Below are positions 1 to 8,662 of a stretch of 64,000 nucleotides of DNA, piece by piece. The stretch lies in NCBI RefSeq assembly GCF_013385635.1, contig NZ_JACAPR010000007.1:465427-529426 (forward strand). Reading direction: 5' to 3'. The notes beneath the pieces were generated by a model. The model was not told the origin of the DNA. It ran no database searches and saw only the letters and a program-made list of their open reading frames with translations. The DNA is from Pseudomonas gingeri. GTDB taxonomy: Bacteria; Pseudomonadota; Gammaproteobacteria; Pseudomonadales; Pseudomonadaceae. The translations under genes were made by a program, and so were the position numbers. How positions within the stretch are numbered: position 1 is the first letter of the stretch; each line of letters begins with the position of its first letter.

Positions 1-6
1 TTTCAT
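1..6 (-). CDS. Start of a leftward gene cut by the window edge
   Basis: Reading leftward, an ATG at 6-4 followed by an AAA codon is preceded by GGAGG (complement of 13-17) six bases away, which is an excellent ribosome binding site. Only two codons are inside the window, so the product cannot be named. It is the next leftward gene downstream of the small lipoprotein gene, separated from it by a terminator hairpin. Confidence 0.5.
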
Positions 7-124
7 GGTTCGCCTCCCGTAAGGGTACCCTTGCAAGGGTTTGAGGCCTGGGCAGGGTTCTCCATAGGATAGGCGTCGGCGCCGGGTTGCGCCTGCCGGC
101 GGCCTTCTGGTCGTCGGAAACGAC

Positions 125-147
125 AAAGCCCGCACGGGGCGGGCTTT
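125..147 (-). terminator. Rho-independent terminator after the lipoprotein gene
   Basis: A perfect 9-bp inverted repeat, AAAGCCCGC and GCGGGCTTT, surrounds a 5-base loop. It lies 21 bases beyond the stop of the leftward lipoprotein gene, and the TTT arm serves as a short U tract. Confidence 0.75.
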
Positions 148-168
148 GCAGGGGGGCGTGCGTGAGGC

Positions 169-390
169 TTACAGCTCTTTGACGGTACGCACCTGATCCT
201 TGTTGATGCGGGTGTTCTTGCCGTCCAGTTGCTTGAACTCGTAGAAGCCCGATTCGGAATCATATTTAGGAGTGTCCACGGCCTGGATTTCACGCCCGTC
301 GTTCAGGGTGATCACGGTCGGCGATGAACAGCCGGCGAGGGTCGCCAGGCCCATGGTCAGCATGAGTGCGGCGAGGGTCCGTTGAGTCAT
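169..390 (-). CDS. YgdI/YgdR-family small lipoprotein
   Basis: This 73-residue protein has a short charged N-terminus (MTQRT), a hydrophobic segment and a lipobox LAGC near residues 19-22, so it should be cut and lipidated by the lipoprotein pathway and anchored in the envelope. The mature part (TVITLNDGREIQAVDTPKYD, then YEFKQLDGKNTRINKDQV) matches the DUF903/YgdI-YgdR SH3-like fold, whose precise role is unknown. The open frame extends 26 codons further upstream, but the ATG at 390 is preceded by GAGAAGCACC and starts the signal peptide directly, so it is chosen. It lies downstream of mobA on the same strand. Confidence 0.88.
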   Translation of the reverse strand: MTQRTLAALMLTMGLATLAGCSSPTVITLNDGREIQAVDTPKYDSESGFYEFKQLDGKNTRINKDQVRTVKEL

Positions 391-454
391 GGTGCTTCTC
401 CAGAAAAAATTCGGATTGATTACTACTGAGACGACAGTATTTTCAGCAAGTTCC

Positions 455-1054
455 TCACCCGTGTCCATCCGGCAGGCTGTCGCAATGCTGAAGCAACTGC
501 GGAGTATTCAGGTTGGCCAGCCGGGGATCGTCCGCCGGGCATTGCAGAGGCAGTGCGTGCAAGGGTAGCAGGACCTTGCGCGGGCTGCGTTCGCCACTCG
601 CCCAGGCGCTGTCGAAAGCCCCGGCCAGGGCCACGGGAATCACGCACAGCAACGGCTCCCAGTGTTCACCCTGGCGCACCATCAGCGGCTGCCGCGGGTG
701 CCGGCCGGCCGCTCCGATCATGGCCTGGAGCAGGTCGCGATCGACCTGTGGCACGTCGCAAGGCAATACCAGCAGGTGCGAGTGACGAGCCACCGCCAAC
801 CCGGCGCGAATCCCTGCCAGGGGCCCGGGAAAGTCGTCGCTGTCGTCCGTGACCAGGCGGTCGGCGTAGATCCCGTAGCGCTGCGGATTGCGATTGCAGG
901 AAATGATCAGGTCGTCGGTCAGCGAGCGGACGCTGGCATGCAGGTGGGCGATCAGCGGTTGGCCCCGCCATTCCAGCAGGCCCTTGTCCTGGCCGCCCAT
1001 GCGTTGGCCACGGCCGCCGGCCAGGAGCAGAATGGAGACATCGATCAGCGACAT
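455..1054 (-). CDS. mobA: Molybdenum cofactor guanylyltransferase MobA
   Basis: MobA transfers GMP from GTP to molybdopterin-Mo, making the bis-MGD cofactor used by enzymes such as nitrate reductase and formate dehydrogenase in the cytoplasm. The 199-residue protein starts with the nucleotide-binding signature [16 protein letters not shown] (residues 10-25), followed by the [10 protein letters not shown] stretch near residue 75 and LPCDVP near residue 98, all typical of the family. Length is normal. It is transcribed away from moaB-moeA, with about 120 bases between the divergent starts that must hold both promoters. Confidence 0.96.
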   Translation of the reverse strand: MSLIDVSILLLAGGRGQRMGGQDKGLLEWRGQPLIAHLHASVRSLTDDLIISCNRNPQRYGIYADRLVTDDSDDFPGPLAGIRAGLAVARHSHLLVLPCDVPQVDRDLLQAMIGAAGRHPRQPLMVRQGEHWEPLLCVIPVALAGAFDSAWASGERSPRKVLLPLHALPLQCPADDPRLANLNTPQLLQHCDSLPDGHG

Positions 1055-1175
1055 TGCGGGCCTCGACAGGGTCGGTAGCGGGGGCTGTGACAGCGGCCAT
1101 GACGACCTTTATGAAAGACCGCGCTGTGATATAACACCGGCCTGTTTCTCCTATAACAACTGGACCAAGAAGCCT

Positions 1176-1715
1176 ATGAAAGCCAAGGCTGATACACCCT
1201 TTGTACCGCTGAACATCGCGGTCTTGACTGTCAGTGACACCCGTACCTTTGAAACCGACACTTCCGGGCAGGTCTTCGTCGATCGCCTGACCGCGGCGGG
1301 CCATCGTCTCGCCGAGCGGGTGCTGCTCAAGGATGATCTGTACCGGATCCGCGCGCAAGTCGCCACCTGGATCGCCGAGGACGTGGTCCAGGTCGTGCTG
1401 ATCACCGGCGGCACCGGCTTCACCGGTCGTGACAGTACCCCGGAAGCGGTCGCGTGCCTGCTGGACAAGCAGGTCGACGGTTTCGGCGAGCTGTTCCGGC
1501 AGATTTCCGTGGCCGATATCGGTACCTCCACCGTGCAGTCCCGGGCACTGGCCGGACTGGCCAATGGCACCCTGGTCTGCTGCCTGCCGGGCTCGACCAA
1601 TGCGGTGCGTACCGGCTGGGACGGGATCCTCGCCGAGCAACTGGACTCGCGTCATCGCCCGTGCAATTTCGTTCCTCACCTGAAACAGGCGGCCCCTTGT
1701 GAATCCCGCGGGTAA
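1176..1715 (+). CDS. moaB: Molybdopterin biosynthesis protein MoaB
   Basis: MoaB/MogA-family enzyme that adenylates molybdopterin before metal insertion. The 179-residue product has the family motifs TVSDTRTF near residues 16-23 and ITGGTGFTGRDSTPEAV near residues 78-94. The frame stays open upstream of 1176, but conserved sequence begins at MKAKADTPFVPLNIAVLTVS, so the ATG at 1176 is chosen. The 3' end overlaps the moeA start by 17 bases, implying translational coupling. P. aeruginosa is known to carry two moaB and two moeA copies, so this may be one of two paralogues. Confidence 0.95.
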   Translation: MKAKADTPFVPLNIAVLTVSDTRTFETDTSGQVFVDRLTAAGHRLAERVLLKDDLYRIRAQVATWIAEDVVQVVLITGGTGFTGRDSTPEAVACLLDKQVDGFGELFRQISVADIGTSTVQSRALAGLANGTLVCCLPGSTNAVRTGWDGILAEQLDSRHRPCNFVPHLKQAAPCESRG

Positions 1716-2925
1716 GCCGGGCAAGAGCGGCGCCCTGATCCCGGTCGAGATCGCCCTGGCGCGGCTACTGGCGCTGGCCGAGGCGGCGCCGATCCGTGAG
1801 ACCCAGCGCCTGCCGCTGGCCGAGACGGAAGGTCGGGTGCTGGCCGAAGACCTGCTTTCCAGTCTCGACCTGCCACCGTGGCCCAACAGCGCCATGGACG
1901 GTTACGCCTTGCGCCTGGCCGACTGGCAGGGCGAGCCGTTGCCGGTCAGCCAGCGGATTTTCGCCGGACAGGCGCCGGCGCCGCTGTTGCCCGGAACCTG
2001 CGCGCGGATCTTTACCGGAGCACCGGTACCGGCGGGCGCCGACTGCGTGGAAATGCAGGAAAACGCCGAGGTCCAGGCCGATCAGCGCGTGCGTTTTACC
2101 GAGCCTCTGGTGTTGCAACAGAACATCCGTCCCCAGGGGCAGGAAACCACGGTCGGCGAACAGGTGCTGGCCGCGGGTACCCGTCTGGGGCCGATCGAGC
2201 AAGGCCTGGCCGCATCCCTGGGGTGCGCCGAACTGACGGTGATTCGCCAGGTCCGGGTTGCGGTGCTGTCGACCGGCGATGAGCTGATCGAGCCGGGCCG
2301 GAAGCTGGGGCCGGGGCAGATCTACAACAGCAACCGTGTCCTGCTGTGCAGCTGGCTCAAGCGCCTGGGCTGCGAAGTGGTGGATGCCGGCATCCTGCCG
2401 GATGACCTGCCGACCACTCGCCAGCGCCTGGCGGAACTGGGCGATGTCGACCTGATTCTGTCCACTGGCGGAGTGTCGGTCGGTGAAGCGGACTTCCTCG
2501 GTATCGCCCTGCGTGAAGAAGGTGAGCTGGATCTCTGGAAGCTGGCGATCAAACCTGGAAAACCACTGACCTTCGGGCACTTTCGCGGTGTGCCGGTGAT
2601 CGGCCTGCCGGGCAATCCGGCGTCGACCCTGGTGACCTTTGCGTTGTTGGCCCGGCCTTACCTGCTGCGTCGCCTCGGCGTCCAGGAAGTCCAGCCGCTG
2701 CAGTTCAGGGTGCCGGCCGGGTTTGTCTGGCCGAAACCGGGTAATCGCCGGGAATACCTGCGCGGGCGCCTGGAAAACGGCCGGGCGATCATCTACCGCA
2801 ACCAGAGCTCCGGCGTGCTGCGCAGCGCGGCCTGGGCCGAGGGCCTGGTGGAAGTGCTGGAAGACACCACGCTGGGGGAAGGGGATTGGGTGAACTTCAT
2901 CCCCCTGAGTGAAGTGTTGGGTTGA
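1699..2925 (+). CDS. moeA: Molybdopterin molybdenumtransferase MoeA
   Basis: MoeA inserts molybdate into adenylated molybdopterin, completing Mo cofactor synthesis. This 408-residue protein shows NSAMDGYALR near residue 62, FTGAPVPAGAD near 105-115, VLSTGDELIEPG near 190, STGGVSVGEADF near 255, KPGKPLTFG near 288 and GLPGNPAS near 302. The start is a GTG inside the end of moaB. Together with mobA across the intergenic region this makes a compact Mo-cofactor locus. Confidence 0.96.
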   Translation: MNPAGKPGKSGALIPVEIALARLLALAEAAPIRETQRLPLAETEGRVLAEDLLSSLDLPPWPNSAMDGYALRLADWQGEPLPVSQRIFAGQAPAPLLPGTCARIFTGAPVPAGADCVEMQENAEVQADQRVRFTEPLVLQQNIRPQGQETTVGEQVLAAGTRLGPIEQGLAASLGCAELTVIRQVRVAVLSTGDELIEPGRKLGPGQIYNSNRVLLCSWLKRLGCEVVDAGILPDDLPTTRQRLAELGDVDLILSTGGVSVGEADFLGIALREEGELDLWKLAIKPGKPLTFGHFRGVPVIGLPGNPASTLVTFALLARPYLLRRLGVQEVQPLQFRVPAGFVWPKPGNRREYLRGRLENGRAIIYRNQSSGVLRSAAWAEGLVEVLEDTTLGEGDWVNFIPLSEVLG

Positions 2926-2933
2926 AAAGCCAT

Positions 2934-3077
2934 ACCATCGATCGTTCCCACGCGCAGCAAAGGCATCGATCGTTCCCACGCTCCGGCGTGGGAATGCCTC
3001 ACTGGACGCTCTGCGTCCGCTCTTGTGACGCGGAGCGTCACGGGCTGCATGCCCATGCGGAGTGTGGGAACGATCGG
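2934..3077. repeat. Palindromic intergenic repeat with GATCGTTCCCACGC ends
   Basis: Positions 2967-3076 begin CGATCGTTCCCACGCT and end with a near inverted copy (GTGTGGGAACGATCG). Between them lie several small hairpins: CCCACGCTCCGGCGTGGG, GACGCTCTGCGTC, TGACGCGGAGCGTCA and GCATGCCCATGC. A truncated second copy of the left end lies at about 2938-2953. It is non-coding, sits between moeA and the acyl-CoA dehydrogenase gene, and resembles interspersed palindromic elements common in fluorescent pseudomonads. It is distinct from the TAGGAGCCGGC REP family seen elsewhere in this window. Confidence 0.75.
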
Positions 3078-3187
3078 TAGCTGTAGGAGCCCAGTTCCTA
3101 AAAGGCTCGGTGTCGTTTCTCAGATAAGAGTTGAAAACCAAGCAAGCGCTAGGTAAGTTTCCTGGAGTCTTCTCAGGGAGCTTGCCG

Positions 3188-4336
3188 ATGTCTGCCTTTC
3201 AGGAATACTTCGATCCCAGCCACCAACGGGTGCGTGACAGCGTCAGGCGTTTTGTCGAGCGCGAGATCCTTGCGCACATCGAGCAATGGGAGGAGGCCGA
3301 AGGTTTTCCCCGTGAGCTCTATCTCAAGGCCGGTGCGGCGGGCATTCTCGGTATCGGTTATCCCGAAGCGCTGGGCGGCAGTCACGAAGGCGACCTGTTC
3401 GCCAAGGTGGCGGCCAGCGAGGAACTGATGCGTTGCGGCTCCGGCGGCCTGGTGGCGGGGCTCGGTTCCCTGGATATCGGCCTGCCGCCGATTGTCAGAT
3501 GGGCGCGTCCCGAGGTTCGCGAACGAGTGGTGCCGGCCGTGCTGGCCGGAGAAAAGATCAGCGCCCTGGCGGTGACCGAACCCGGCGGCGGTTCGGATGT
3601 CGCCAATCTGCAGACCCGCGCCGTGCGCGACGGCGACTGCTACCGGGTCAGCGGCAGCAAGACCTTCATTACCAGCGGCATTCGTGCCGACTACTACACC
3701 GTGGCGGTACGCACCGGCGCGCCAGGCTTTGGCGGCATCAGCCTGTTGCTGATCGAGAAAGGCACGCCCGGGTTCACGGTTGGCCGACAGCTGAAGAAAA
3801 TGGGCTGGTGGGCCTCGGATACCGCCGAACTGTTTTTCGATGATTGCCGGGTCCCGGCCGGCAACCTGATCGGTGCCGAGAACATGGGCTTTGCCTGCAT
3901 CATGGGCAATTTCCAGAGTGAGCGCCTGGCCTTGGCGATCATGGCCAACATGACTGCGCAACTGGCACTGGAAGAAAGCCTGAAATGGGCCGGACAGCGC
4001 GAGGCCTTCGGCAAACCCATCGGCAAGTTCCAGGTGATCAGACATCGCTTGGCGGAGATGGCGACCGCGCTGGAGGTTTCCCGGGAGTTCACCTACCGCC
4101 AGGCGGCGAAGATGGCCGCGGGGCAGAGCGTGATCAAGGAGGTGTCGATGGCGAAGAATTTCGCCACCGACACCGCTGACCGCATCACCCACGATGCGGT
4201 GCAGATCCTCGGCGGCCTGGGCTATATGCGCGAAAGCCTGGTGGAGCGGTTGTACCGCGACAACCGCATCCTCTCCATCGGCGGCGGCACCCGCGAAGTG
4301 ATGAACGAAATCATCAGCAAGCAGATGGGGCTTTGA
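3188..4336 (+). CDS. Acyl-CoA dehydrogenase family protein
   Basis: A 382-residue FAD enzyme of the acyl-CoA dehydrogenase family, which oxidises acyl-CoA thioesters at the alpha-beta bond and passes electrons to electron-transfer flavoprotein. The three expected parts are visible: a helical N-terminus, a central FAD/substrate segment (AVTEPGGGSDVANLQT near residues 125-140, then SGSKTFITSGIRADYY), and a helical C-terminus ending YRDNRILSIGGGTREVMNEI. An open frame continues upstream from a TTG at 3131, but the ATG at 3188 has GGGAG seven bases ahead and begins the conserved fold. The substrate cannot be told. It stands alone and is unrelated to the atu cluster at the right end. Confidence 0.88.
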   Translation: MSAFQEYFDPSHQRVRDSVRRFVEREILAHIEQWEEAEGFPRELYLKAGAAGILGIGYPEALGGSHEGDLFAKVAASEELMRCGSGGLVAGLGSLDIGLPPIVRWARPEVRERVVPAVLAGEKISALAVTEPGGGSDVANLQTRAVRDGDCYRVSGSKTFITSGIRADYYTVAVRTGAPGFGGISLLLIEKGTPGFTVGRQLKKMGWWASDTAELFFDDCRVPAGNLIGAENMGFACIMGNFQSERLALAIMANMTAQLALEESLKWAGQREAFGKPIGKFQVIRHRLAEMATALEVSREFTYRQAAKMAAGQSVIKEVSMAKNFATDTADRITHDAVQILGGLGYMRESLVERLYRDNRILSIGGGTREVMNEIISKQMGL

Positions 4337-4351
4337 GCCGTCGGTGAAGGG

Positions 4352-4900
4352 TTATTTTTCCGACAGGGAGAATTGGGTCAGGCAGTAGGTCGCAATGCCC
4401 ATGTCGTTCAGGCGCTGGGAACCGCCGAGCTCCGGCAGGTCGATGATGGCCGCGGCCTCGAGGACCTTGGCGCCCATGCGCCGTACCAGGTTGGCGGCGG
4501 CGATCAGCGTGCCGCCGGTGGCGATCAGGTCATCGAAGATCAGTACCGAGTCGCCTTCGCACAGGCTGTCGGCATGGACTTCGAGGAAGGCTTCGCCGTA
4601 TTCGGTCTGATAACCCTCGGACAACACATCCGCCGGCAACTTGCCCTGCTTGCGGAACAGGATCAGTGGCTTGTTCAACTGATAGGCGATGATCGAGCCG
4701 ATCAGGAAACCGCGGGCATCCATGGCGCCGATATGGGTGAAATCGGTTTCGACATAACGGTGGATAAAGGTATCGGCCACCAGCCGGACCGCCCTCGGCG
4801 ACTGAAACAGCGGCGTGATGTCGCGGAAGATCACTCCCGGTTTTGGAAAGTCGATAACCGGGCGGATCAGGGATTTGATGTCGAAGCTGTCGAAGGCCAT
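4352..4900 (-). CDS. apt: Adenine phosphoribosyltransferase
   Basis: Cytoplasmic purine-salvage enzyme making AMP from adenine and PRPP. The 182-residue length is standard. The PRPP-binding loop [14 protein letters not shown] lies at residues 119-132, and the N-terminal [15 protein letters not shown] is diagnostic of Apt among phosphoribosyltransferases. It lies downstream of anr on the same strand with a gap of about 56 bases, the order known from other pseudomonads. Confidence 0.97.
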   Translation of the reverse strand: MAFDSFDIKSLIRPVIDFPKPGVIFRDITPLFQSPRAVRLVADTFIHRYVETDFTHIGAMDARGFLIGSIIAYQLNKPLILFRKQGKLPADVLSEGYQTEYGEAFLEVHADSLCEGDSVLIFDDLIATGGTLIAAANLVRRMGAKVLEAAAIIDLPELGGSQRLNDMGIATYCLTQFSLSEK

Positions 4901-4956
4901 CGTCGCGTTGTCCTGGGGGCTATAGGCGCCCAGTATACCCGCGACGGGTGTCTGGA

Positions 4957-5691
4957 TCAGCCTTCCAGCGAGCCGCCGGCGAGCGCGCAGAGCTGGATCG
5001 GGTCGAGGATGTGCACTTCCTTGCCTTCGGCGGCGATCAGTTCACTGGCCTGGAAGCGGGTGAACACCCGGGACACGGTTTCCACCGCCAGCCCCAGGTA
5101 GTTGCCGATCTCGTTGCGCGACATGCTCAGGCGAAACTGGTTGGCGGAGAAACCACGGGCACGGAAACGCGCCGAGAGGTTGACCAGGAAGGTGGCGATC
5201 CGTTCGTCGGCGGTCTTTTTCGACAACAGCAGCATCATCTGCTGGTCGTCGCGGATTTCCCGGCTCATCACCCGCATCAACTGGCGACGCAGTTGTGGCA
5301 GTTGCAGGGCCAGTTCATCCAGACGCTCGAAAGGAATCTCGCAGACCGAGGTGGTCTCCAGGGCCTGGGCCGATACCGGGTAGGTCTCGGTGTCCATGCC
5401 GGACAACCCGACCAGCTCGCTCGGCAAGTGGAAGCCGGTGATCTGTTCTTCGCCGCTGTCGCTCAGGCTGAAGGTCTTCAAGGCCCCGGAACGTACGGCA
5501 TAGACGGAGCCGAAGGTGTCGCCCTGGCGAAACAGGAACTCGCCTTTTTTCAGCGGACGCCCGCGTTTTACGATTTCGTCCAGCGCATCCATGTCTTCCA
5601 GATTCAGTGAAAGTGGCAGGCAGAGAGGAGCCAGGCTGCAATCCTTGCAATGGGCCTGGCTGTGGGCGCGCAATTTCACGGGCTCAGACAT
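4957..5691 (-). CDS. anr: Anr, FNR-type oxygen-sensing transcriptional regulator
   Basis: Anr is the global anaerobic activator of Pseudomonas. It holds an oxygen-labile [4Fe-4S] cluster and binds TTGAT-N4-ATCAA boxes when oxygen is scarce. The 244-residue protein has the three N-terminal cluster cysteines at 15, 18 and 24 and the fourth at 117, a cyclic-nucleotide-type beta-roll (about 40-150), and a Crp helix-turn-helix with the FNR recognition pattern ([20 protein letters not shown]). The four cysteines separate it from Dnr, which lacks the cluster. Probable targets lie in this window: hemN and the cco genes. Confidence 0.97.
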   Translation of the reverse strand: MSEPVKLRAHSQAHCKDCSLAPLCLPLSLNLEDMDALDEIVKRGRPLKKGEFLFRQGDTFGSVYAVRSGALKTFSLSDSGEEQITGFHLPSELVGLSGMDTETYPVSAQALETTSVCEIPFERLDELALQLPQLRRQLMRVMSREIRDDQQMMLLLSKKTADERIATFLVNLSARFRARGFSANQFRLSMSRNEIGNYLGLAVETVSRVFTRFQASELIAAEGKEVHILDPIQLCALAGGSLEG

Positions 5692-5762
5692 TTCTTAAAT
5701 CCTTGTGGGAAAACACACATAAGACGTAAGGGTACCCCAGTGAGGGCCATTGAGGCCAGCCT

Positions 5763-5779
5763 GCGCCAAAATGGCGCAC
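5763..5779. repeat. Short inverted repeat between anr and the next gene
   Basis: TGCGCC and GGCGCA flank AAAAT in the 155-base gap between the divergent anr start and the unknown gene at 5847. It could be an operator or a small hairpin in either leader. No Anr-type box was found in this gap, so autoregulation of anr is not supported here. Confidence 0.35.
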
Positions 5780-5846
5780 CCTCGTTAAGGTTTTTCGTAT
5801 CAGGGCCGATACAAAGCTGAACTCGTCATCGCATGGAGCATCCCCT

Positions 5847-6380
5847 ATGACTGCCATCGGCAATTCCCTTCCCATGTTTGCCATCACCGAAGTCCCCCGT
5901 AACTTCGACACCATGGACGACGCCTCCGCCGCTGCGATCAAGGCGAGCCGTGAGCAGATTCTGCGCAATACCGGCAGGGCTGATGAAATCGACCAGGACC
6001 AATCGGCGGCACCCGAAGGGGTCAAGGTCAACCTGTCCGAAGCGGGCAAGCAGCAAGCGGTCAAGGGCTCCGGCTCGGAAGAATACGCCGATATCGAAGA
6101 CAGTGACCTGCCGTCCAGGACCCAGTCCGCGTTGAAAAACATTCGCGACCTGCAACGGAAACTGGCGCAGTTGCGGGCCGAGCTGGACAAGATCCATAAC
6201 GACAAGGACCTGGATCCGCAGATCGCCCAGATCAAGATCTCCAACCTGACCTCGGCCATGAGTGGCATCAATGCCGCGCTGATGAAGGCCAATGATGTCC
6301 TGGGCAAGGCCATGGAAGCGGATGGCCTGAACAGCGACCGGATGAGGCAGGCGCAAGAGCTGGCAAGCCCACCGAGATAA
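5847..6380 (+). CDS. Uncharacterised 177-residue helical protein
   Basis: No recognisable enzyme motif. The protein has no signal peptide or membrane segment. Its middle (residues about 90-160: ALKNIRDLQRKLAQLRAELD, then KDLDPQIAQIKISNL) looks like coiled coil, and it ends in a flexible tail. GGAG at 5835-5838 lies eight bases before the ATG, so translation is well supported. It lies between anr and hemN, where other pseudomonads also carry a hypothetical gene (PA1545 by recollection). It converges with hemN, leaving 11 bases between the two stops. Confidence 0.75.
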   Translation: MTAIGNSLPMFAITEVPRNFDTMDDASAAAIKASREQILRNTGRADEIDQDQSAAPEGVKVNLSEAGKQQAVKGSGSEEYADIEDSDLPSRTQSALKNIRDLQRKLAQLRAELDKIHNDKDLDPQIAQIKISNLTSAMSGINAALMKANDVLGKAMEADGLNSDRMRQAQELASPPR

Positions 6381-6391
6381 TCCACCGGAGC

Positions 6392-7774
6392 CTAGATCAC
6401 CCGGGAAAACCGCTGGCGATTCTGCTGCTCCAGGTAGGCGTCGAATACCATGCACACCGACCGGACCAGCAGGCGCCCCGCGGGCAGGACGGTGAGTTGC
6501 TCGTTGTCCAGCTCGATCAGGCCATCCTCGGCCATGGCCGTCAGTTGCGGCCAGAGCGCGGCGAAATAGCCCCTGAAGTCGATAGTGAACTGCTCTTCGA
6601 TACGGGCGAACTCCAGGCTGAAATTACAGATGATCTGCTGGATCACTTCCCGGCGCAGGCGGTCGTCGGCGTTGCACAGCAGACCACGACTGGTGGCCAG
6701 TTGGGCGCTGGCGAGGGTGTTCTGGTACTGGTTCAGGTCGCTGCTGTTCTGGCAGTACAGATCGCCGATCTGGCTGATGGCCGAAACGCCGAGGCCGATC
6801 AGGTCGCAATGGCCGTGGGTGGTGTAGCCCTGGAAATTGCGTTGCAGGGTTGATTCCTCCTGGGCAATCGCCAGTTCGTCGTCCGGCAGGGCGAAATGGT
6901 CCATGCCGATATAGCGGTAGCCGGCAGCGGTGAGTTGCTCGATGGTGCGATGGAGCATTTCCAGCTTGTCGGCCGGGACCGGCAGTTCATGGCTGTTGAT
7001 CCGCCGCTGGGGCAGGAAACGCTCGGGCAGGTGGGCATAGTTGAAGACCGACAGCCGGTCCGGCTGCAGGTTGATCACTTCGTCGACCGTGCGCGCAAAG
7101 TGTTCCGGCGTCTGCTTGGGCAAGCCGTAGATCAGGTCGATATTGATCGAACGGAATTGCAGGGTCCGCGCGGCCTCGATCACTGCCCGGGTCTCCTCCA
7201 GGCTTTGCAGACGGTTGACCGCCCGCTGCACGTTCGGGTCGAGGTCCTGCAGGCCGATACTGACCCGGTTGAAACCCAGTTCGCGAAGCAGGCCCATGGT
7301 CGACCAGTCGGCTTCCCGCGGATCGATCTCGATGCCGTAGTCGCCGGAATCGTCGTCCAGCAGGTTGAAGTGCTGGCGCAGGCTGGCCATCAGCTGGCGC
7401 AGTTCGTCGTGGCTGAGAAAGGTCGGCGTGCCGCCACCGAAATGCAACTGCTCGACTTTCTGGTTCGGGTCCAGGTGACAGGCCACCAGCTGGATTTCCT
7501 GTTCCAGGCGCTGCAGATAGGGCAGGGCCCGGCCGCGGTCCTTGGTGATGACCTTGTTGCAGGCGCAGTAGTAGCAGATGTTCGCGCAGAACGGCACATG
7601 CACATATAGCGACAGGGGCCGCAGGGCCTTGCGACTGTCGCGCAGGGCATGCAGCAGGTCGAAGGTGCCGACCTGGCTGTTGAACTGCACGGCGGTGGGA
7701 TAGGAGGTGTAGCGCGGTCCCGCGAGGTCGTAGCGGTGGATCAGATCAGAGTCCCAACGAATGGCGTCGAGCAT
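6392..7774 (-). CDS. hemN: Oxygen-independent coproporphyrinogen III oxidase HemN
   Basis: A radical-SAM enzyme that decarboxylates coproporphyrinogen III to protoporphyrinogen IX without oxygen, so haem can be made for cytochromes under microaerobic or anaerobic growth. The 460-residue protein has the cluster motif C63-x3-C67-x2-C70 in VPFCANICYYCACNK, a GGGTPTFL stretch near residue 115 and the HemN C-terminal domain. The ATG at 7774 follows a GGGGGAA ribosome site and matches the family N-terminus (MLDAIRWDSDLI). Nine extra upstream codons are open but unlikely. A perfect Anr box lies 63-76 bases upstream. Confidence 0.96.
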   Translation of the reverse strand: MLDAIRWDSDLIHRYDLAGPRYTSYPTAVQFNSQVGTFDLLHALRDSRKALRPLSLYVHVPFCANICYYCACNKVITKDRGRALPYLQRLEQEIQLVACHLDPNQKVEQLHFGGGTPTFLSHDELRQLMASLRQHFNLLDDDSGDYGIEIDPREADWSTMGLLRELGFNRVSIGLQDLDPNVQRAVNRLQSLEETRAVIEAARTLQFRSINIDLIYGLPKQTPEHFARTVDEVINLQPDRLSVFNYAHLPERFLPQRRINSHELPVPADKLEMLHRTIEQLTAAGYRYIGMDHFALPDDELAIAQEESTLQRNFQGYTTHGHCDLIGLGVSAISQIGDLYCQNSSDLNQYQNTLASAQLATSRGLLCNADDRLRREVIQQIICNFSLEFARIEEQFTIDFRGYFAALWPQLTAMAEDGLIELDNEQLTVLPAGRLLVRSVCMVFDAYLEQQNRQRFSRVI

Positions 7775-7836
7775 GCGGGCGTTCCCCCGGATTGGCTGCA
7801 ATGCCCGGAGTCTAGGAGGAGGACCGAGGAGGCATG

Positions 7837-7850
7837 TTGATTTGCATCAA
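7837..7850. promoter_or_regulatory. Perfect Anr/Fnr box upstream of hemN
   Basis: TTGATTTGCATCAA is an exact match to the TTGAT-N4-ATCAA consensus of Anr and Dnr. It lies 63-76 bases upstream of the hemN ATG, the right distance for a site centred near -41 of a promoter in between. Oxygen-limited induction of hemN by Anr is known in P. aeruginosa. Confidence 0.92.
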
Positions 7851-7880
7851 CGGCGGCCTATGGCTGGCGCAACCGAACCG

Positions 7881-7965
7881 TGTAGGAGCCGGCTTGCCGG
7901 CGATGAGGCCCTTGAGTCTTGTGGTGAACGCTCTGGCGCCATCGCCGGCAAGCCGGCTCCTGCAG
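7881..7965. repeat. REP doublet (inverted pair)
   Basis: TGTAGGAGCCGGCTTGCCGG at 7881-7900, continuing CGATGAGG, is mirrored by CATCGCCGGCAAGCCGGCTCC at about 7940-7960. The two palindromic REP units face each other across about 40 bases. It lies between the hemN promoter and the end of the TauE/SafE-like gene, where it may act as a terminator or mRNA stabiliser. Confidence 0.9.
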
Positions 7966-7978
7966 GTTCGGAAGGCGA

Positions 7979-8662
7979 TCAGTGCCCCATCAGCCAGTGC
8001 TGGTGCGGGCCGGGTAGGGTCCAGAGGCCGAACAGCATCACCAGCACTCCGCCGCCCAGGCGTACGCTGCGCTTGCGCAGCACGGCGGTGACCCGCTCCG
8101 CCGCCAGCCCGGTGGCCAGCAGGATCGGCCAGGTCCCGAGGCCGAAGGCCAGCATCAACAGCGCGCTGTCGACGGCATTGCCCTGGCTCGCCGCCCACAG
8201 CAACGTGCTGTAGACCAGGCCGCAGGGCAGCCAGCCCCACAGGGCTCCGAGCAGCAGGGCCCGGGGCAGGCTCGACACCGGCAGGAGGCGGCTGGCGACG
8301 GGCTGGATATGCCGCCACAGGCCGCGTCCGAGGCTTTCCACGCGGGTCAGGCCGCTCCACCAGCCGGCCAGGTACAGGCCCATGGCGATCAGCAGCAGGC
8401 CGGCCAGCACCCGCAACAGCATCGCCGCCGGGCTGCTCGCCACGGCCCAGCCGGCGAGGCCGATCAACAGGCCGGCGGTGGCATAGCTGAGCACCCGCCC
8501 GAGGTTATAGGCCAGCAGCAGGCGCAGGCGCCGTGCCCGTTGTTCCTTGGGGATCGCCAGGGTCAGGGCGCCCATCAGGCCGCCGCACATGCCCAGGCAA
8601 TGGCCGCCGCCGAGCAAGCCGAGAATCACCGCCGAGACCAGCAGAGGCGCCAGTTCAAGCAT
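7979..8662 (-). CDS. TauE/SafE-type membrane protein linked to cbb3 oxidase genes
   Basis: A 227-residue, strongly hydrophobic inner-membrane protein with about six membrane segments. The N-terminal HCLGMCGG motif (residues about 21-28) marks the subgroup of the sulfite-exporter/urease-accessory-like family that accompanies cbb3 oxidase assembly genes. The paired cysteines and histidine suggest metal handling, perhaps copper, but this is inference. The frame is open upstream, yet the ATG at 8662 overlaps the ccoS end by eight bases, indicating translational coupling to ccoGHIS. Confidence 0.85.
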   Translation of the reverse strand: MLELAPLLVSAVILGLLGGGHCLGMCGGLMGALTLAIPKEQRARRLRLLLAYNLGRVLSYATAGLLIGLAGWAVASSPAAMLLRVLAGLLLIAMGLYLAGWWSGLTRVESLGRGLWRHIQPVASRLLPVSSLPRALLLGALWGWLPCGLVYSTLLWAASQGNAVDSALLMLAFGLGTWPILLATGLAAERVTAVLRKRSVRLGGGVLVMLFGLWTLPGPHQHWLMGH

